DNA of 64,000 nucleotides from an uncultured Flavobacteriales bacterium (lineage in GTDB: Bacteria; Bacteroidota; Bacteroidia; Flavobacteriales_D; Crocinitomicaceae): contig CAJXJK010000010.1 of assembly GCA_913054135.1 (NCBI GenBank), forward strand, positions 62,001 to 126,000, written 5' to 3'. Below are positions 61,862 through 64,000 of the stretch, in pieces; positions within the stretch are counted from its first letter, which is position 1; every line of letters starts with the position of its first letter. The position numbers and the translations under genes were made by a program. A model generated the notes under the pieces. That model was given only the letters and a program-made list of their open reading frames with translations, searched no databases and had not been told where the DNA came from.

Positions 61862-64000
61862 ATGAGCAATAAATATCCTGAATATCAAGGACTGAACTTA
61901 CCAAACGTAGCCGAAAAAGTGCTAAAAGATTGGGAAGACAAAAACATCTTTCAAAAAAGTATGGATACCCGTGAAGGAAATCCTGCCTTTGTATTTACCG
62001 AAGGACCACCTTCGGCAAACGGATTACCTGGTATTCACCACGTAATGGCTCGTGCGATTAAAGATATTTTTTGCCGTTATAAAACATTGAAAGGATACCA
62101 AGTTAAGCGTAAGGCTGGTTGGGATACTCACGGTTTACCTGTTGAGTTGAAAGTAGAGAAAGAACTCGGAATCACTAAAGAAGATATCGGAACTAAAATT
62201 TCTGTTGATGATTACAACAAAGCCTGTCGTGAAGCAGTAATGCGCTACACAGATGTGTGGAATGACTTAACAGTGAAGATGGGTTATTGGGTAGATATGG
62301 AAGATCCATACATTACTTATGATCCAAAATATATGGAGTCGGTTTGGTGGTTATTGGGCCAAATTTATGAGAAGGATTTGATGTATAAGGGATACACTAT
62401 CCAACCATATTCTCCAAAAGCTGGAACTGGTTTGAGCTCTCATGAGATCAACCAACCTGGTTGCTATCAAGATGTGACAGATACCACTTGTGTGGCTCAA
62501 TTCAAAGTAAGAGCAGGAGAATCAACTCCTTTTTCAAATGCGATTGATGAACAATTACACATTTTAGCTTGGACGACCACTCCATGGACGCTTCCTTCAA
62601 ATACAGCATTAACTGTAGGACCAAAAATTGAATATGTTTTAGTTCAAACTTGGAATCAATATACACATGAACCAATTCAAGTTGTCCTCGCCAAAAACTT
62701 GGTGAGCAAACAATTCGGAAAGAAGTTTGAGCAAGCAGAAGATGCTGCTTCAATGACTTATGCAAAAGGTGACAAGAAAGTTCCTTACGCTATTATCGGA
62801 GAGTGTTTAGGTACTGATTTAGTAGGAATCAAATACGAGCAATTATTAGATTATTGCCAGCCATATGAAGATGCTGATAAAGCATTTGTTGTGATACCTG
62901 GTGACTTCGTAACAACCGAAGATGGTACAGGAATAGTGCATACAGCACCAACTTTTGGTGCAGATGATGCATTTGTGGCTAAGGCTGCAGGAGTTCCACC
63001 TTTAATGATCAAAGATGAAAATGACACTGCTGTTCCTTTAGTGGATTTACAAGGTCGTTTCAGAAAAGAACTAGCTGATCCAACTTTCGGATTAGGGAGA
63101 GAATATGTGAAGGCTGAATATTTAGAAGATGGAGAAGAAGAAGCAGAATTAGCTAAGCAAAGAGAAAATTTAAAAGATATCATTGCTGATTTGAAAGGCT
63201 ACTTAAGTGTAGATGAAAGAATCACTCTGAAATTGAAGATAGAAAACAAGGCCTTTCATATTGAAAAGTATGTCCATTCATACCCACATTGCTGGAGAAC
63301 GGATAAGCCGATTTTATATTACCCGCTTGATTCTTGGTTTATCAAAGTAACTGATAAGCGTGAGCGAATGGTGGCGTTGAATAACACGATTAACTGGAAA
63401 CCAAAATCCACTGGTGAAGGACGTTTCGGAAACTGGCTAGAGACGGCCAATGATTGGAATCTTTCGCGTTCAAGATATTGGGGAATTCCGATTCCGGTTT
63501 GGACATCAGAAGATAAAACAGAGCAAATCTGTATCTCATCTGTAGAACAATTAAAAACTGAAGCTCAAAAAGCAGTTGACGCAGGTTTGATGGATTCAAA
63601 TCCATTGGCTGATTTTGTTCCGGGTGACATGTCAAAAGAAAACTATGCTAAGATTGATTTGCATAAAAACTATGTAGATGATATCACTTTAGTATCGGCA
63701 AGTGGTCAACCCTTAAAAAGAGAAGCAGACTTAATTGATGTTTGGTTTGATTCAGGATCAGCTCCATTTGCACAACAACATTATCCTTTTGAAAATAAAG
63801 AGTTAATTGATAACGGAGTTGAGGCATTTAAGAACGGTACGGAACCAAAAGGACCGTCTGCTTTCCCGACTGATTATATTGCTGAAGGAGTAGACCAAAC
63901 TAGAGGTTGGTTTTATACACAACACGCTATCGCAACACTGGTATTTGATACAGTTTCATATAAGAATGTAATTTCTAACGGATTAGTTCTTGATAAGAAC
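61862..64000 (+). CDS. ileS: Isoleucine-tRNA ligase (3' end outside window)
   Basis: The first 713 residues of the class I synthetase that charges tRNA-Ile. Features: TEGPPSANGLPGIHHVMAR carrying the HIGH-equivalent motif (GIHH), KAGWDTHGLPVELKVEKELG, the editing domain start (LAWTTTPWTLPSNTAL), and VDVWFDSGS-type sequence (DLIDVWFDSGSAPFA) near residue 630. The KMSKS loop and anticodon domain lie beyond the window. The start at 61862 fits the family N-terminus (PEYQGLNLPNVAEKVLKDW). Confidence 0.96.
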   Translation, partial: MSNKYPEYQGLNLPNVAEKVLKDWEDKNIFQKSMDTREGNPAFVFTEGPPSANGLPGIHHVMARAIKDIFCRYKTLKGYQVKRKAGWDTHGLPVELKVEKELGITKEDIGTKISVDDYNKACREAVMRYTDVWNDLTVKMGYWVDMEDPYITYDPKYMESVWWLLGQIYEKDLMYKGYTIQPYSPKAGTGLSSHEINQPGCYQDVTDTTCVAQFKVRAGESTPFSNAIDEQLHILAWTTTPWTLPSNTALTVGPKIEYVLVQTWNQYTHEPIQVVLAKNLVSKQFGKKFEQAEDAASMTYAKGDKKVPYAIIGECLGTDLVGIKYEQLLDYCQPYEDADKAFVVIPGDFVTTEDGTGIVHTAPTFGADDAFVAKAAGVPPLMIKDENDTAVPLVDLQGRFRKELADPTFGLGREYVKAEYLEDGEEEAELAKQRENLKDIIADLKGYLSVDERITLKLKIENKAFHIEKYVHSYPHCWRTDKPILYYPLDSWFIKVTDKRERMVALNNTINWKPKSTGEGRFGNWLETANDWNLSRSRYWGIPIPVWTSEDKTEQICISSVEQLKTEAQKAVDAGLMDSNPLADFVPGDMSKENYAKIDLHKNYVDDITLVSASGQPLKREADLIDVWFDSGSAPFAQQHYPFENKELIDNGVEAFKNGTEPKGPSAFPTDYIAEGVDQTRGWFYTQHAIATLVFDTVSYKNVISNGLVLDKN

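Noticed and set aside
1-64000. CRISPR arrays, tRNA/rRNA genes, insertion sequences or prophage
   Set aside because: No regularly spaced repeats, cloverleaf-like segments, transposase or phage genes were seen on either strand.

Overview
The window looks like a chromosomal segment of a Bacteroidota, most likely Flavobacteriales-type, bacterium. The DNA is AT-rich. Many secreted proteins carry type IX secretion (T9SS) C-terminal sorting domains of type A and type B. Several promoters fit the Bacteroidota vegetative pattern (TTTG-N19/20-TAnnTTTG). A FecI/FecR/TonB-receptor/DUF4249 locus is also typical of this phylum. No tRNA, rRNA, CRISPR array, transposase or phage gene was seen.

Layout. 1-3706 (minus) is the front of a large T9SS type B adhesin, translationally coupled to a small heavy-metal-associated-like secreted protein; 4154-5428 (minus) is aspartate kinase. 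5648-14249 holds two tandem 1.4-kilo-residue SprB-repeat T9SS proteins that are close paralogs, followed by a small unknown gene. 14681-19168 is sucA-sucB plus a Pmp3/YqaE-type membrane protein. 19221-23475 holds dprA (minus), rpoN (sigma-54), a PAP2-like membrane protein and an M48 lipoprotein protease. 23517-29692 holds secreted and envelope proteins: a T9SS type A protein, a VWA protein with acidic repeats, a barrel-like protein and an OmpA/PD40 protein. 29834-32108 is an acyl-CoA carboxylase beta subunit and an EI24/CysZ-like protein.

32157-38000 is a signalling island. A sigma-54-dependent response regulator, an H-NOX heme gas sensor and a PAS-PAS hybrid histidine kinase with receiver and Hpt domains form an overlapping operon. 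It is followed by a small unknown gene and two receiver-only regulators. The same 17-bp palindrome sits immediately before the operon and immediately after it, and the downstream copy lies where an enhancer site for a possible -24/-12 promoter would be. The likely reading is a nitric-oxide phosphorelay ending in a sigma-54 activator.

38243-40192 is a TPR sensor kinase. 40366-49703 is a nested arrangement: two paralogous three-gene cassettes (two LVIVD-repeat lipoproteins and an outer-membrane barrel protein) flank an inverted ECF sigma-FecR-TonB receptor-DUF4249 operon. Three copies of a promoter-like motif (TAGGGG, 16 nt, CGAC) lie before fecR and at two points in the downstream cassette. 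They suggest that this sigma factor drives its own receptor operon and the downstream cassette; the upstream cassette lacks the motif.

49793-56772 holds an AraC-type regulator, a BNR-type T9SS protein, a porin-like barrel and a 1343-residue T9SS protein. 57095-61572 holds an orphan receiver and a minus-strand four-gene set made of two tandem paralog pairs (CsgG/TolB-like plus barrel proteins; FnIII plus DUF1566-like lipoproteins). 61862 to the end is the front of ileS.
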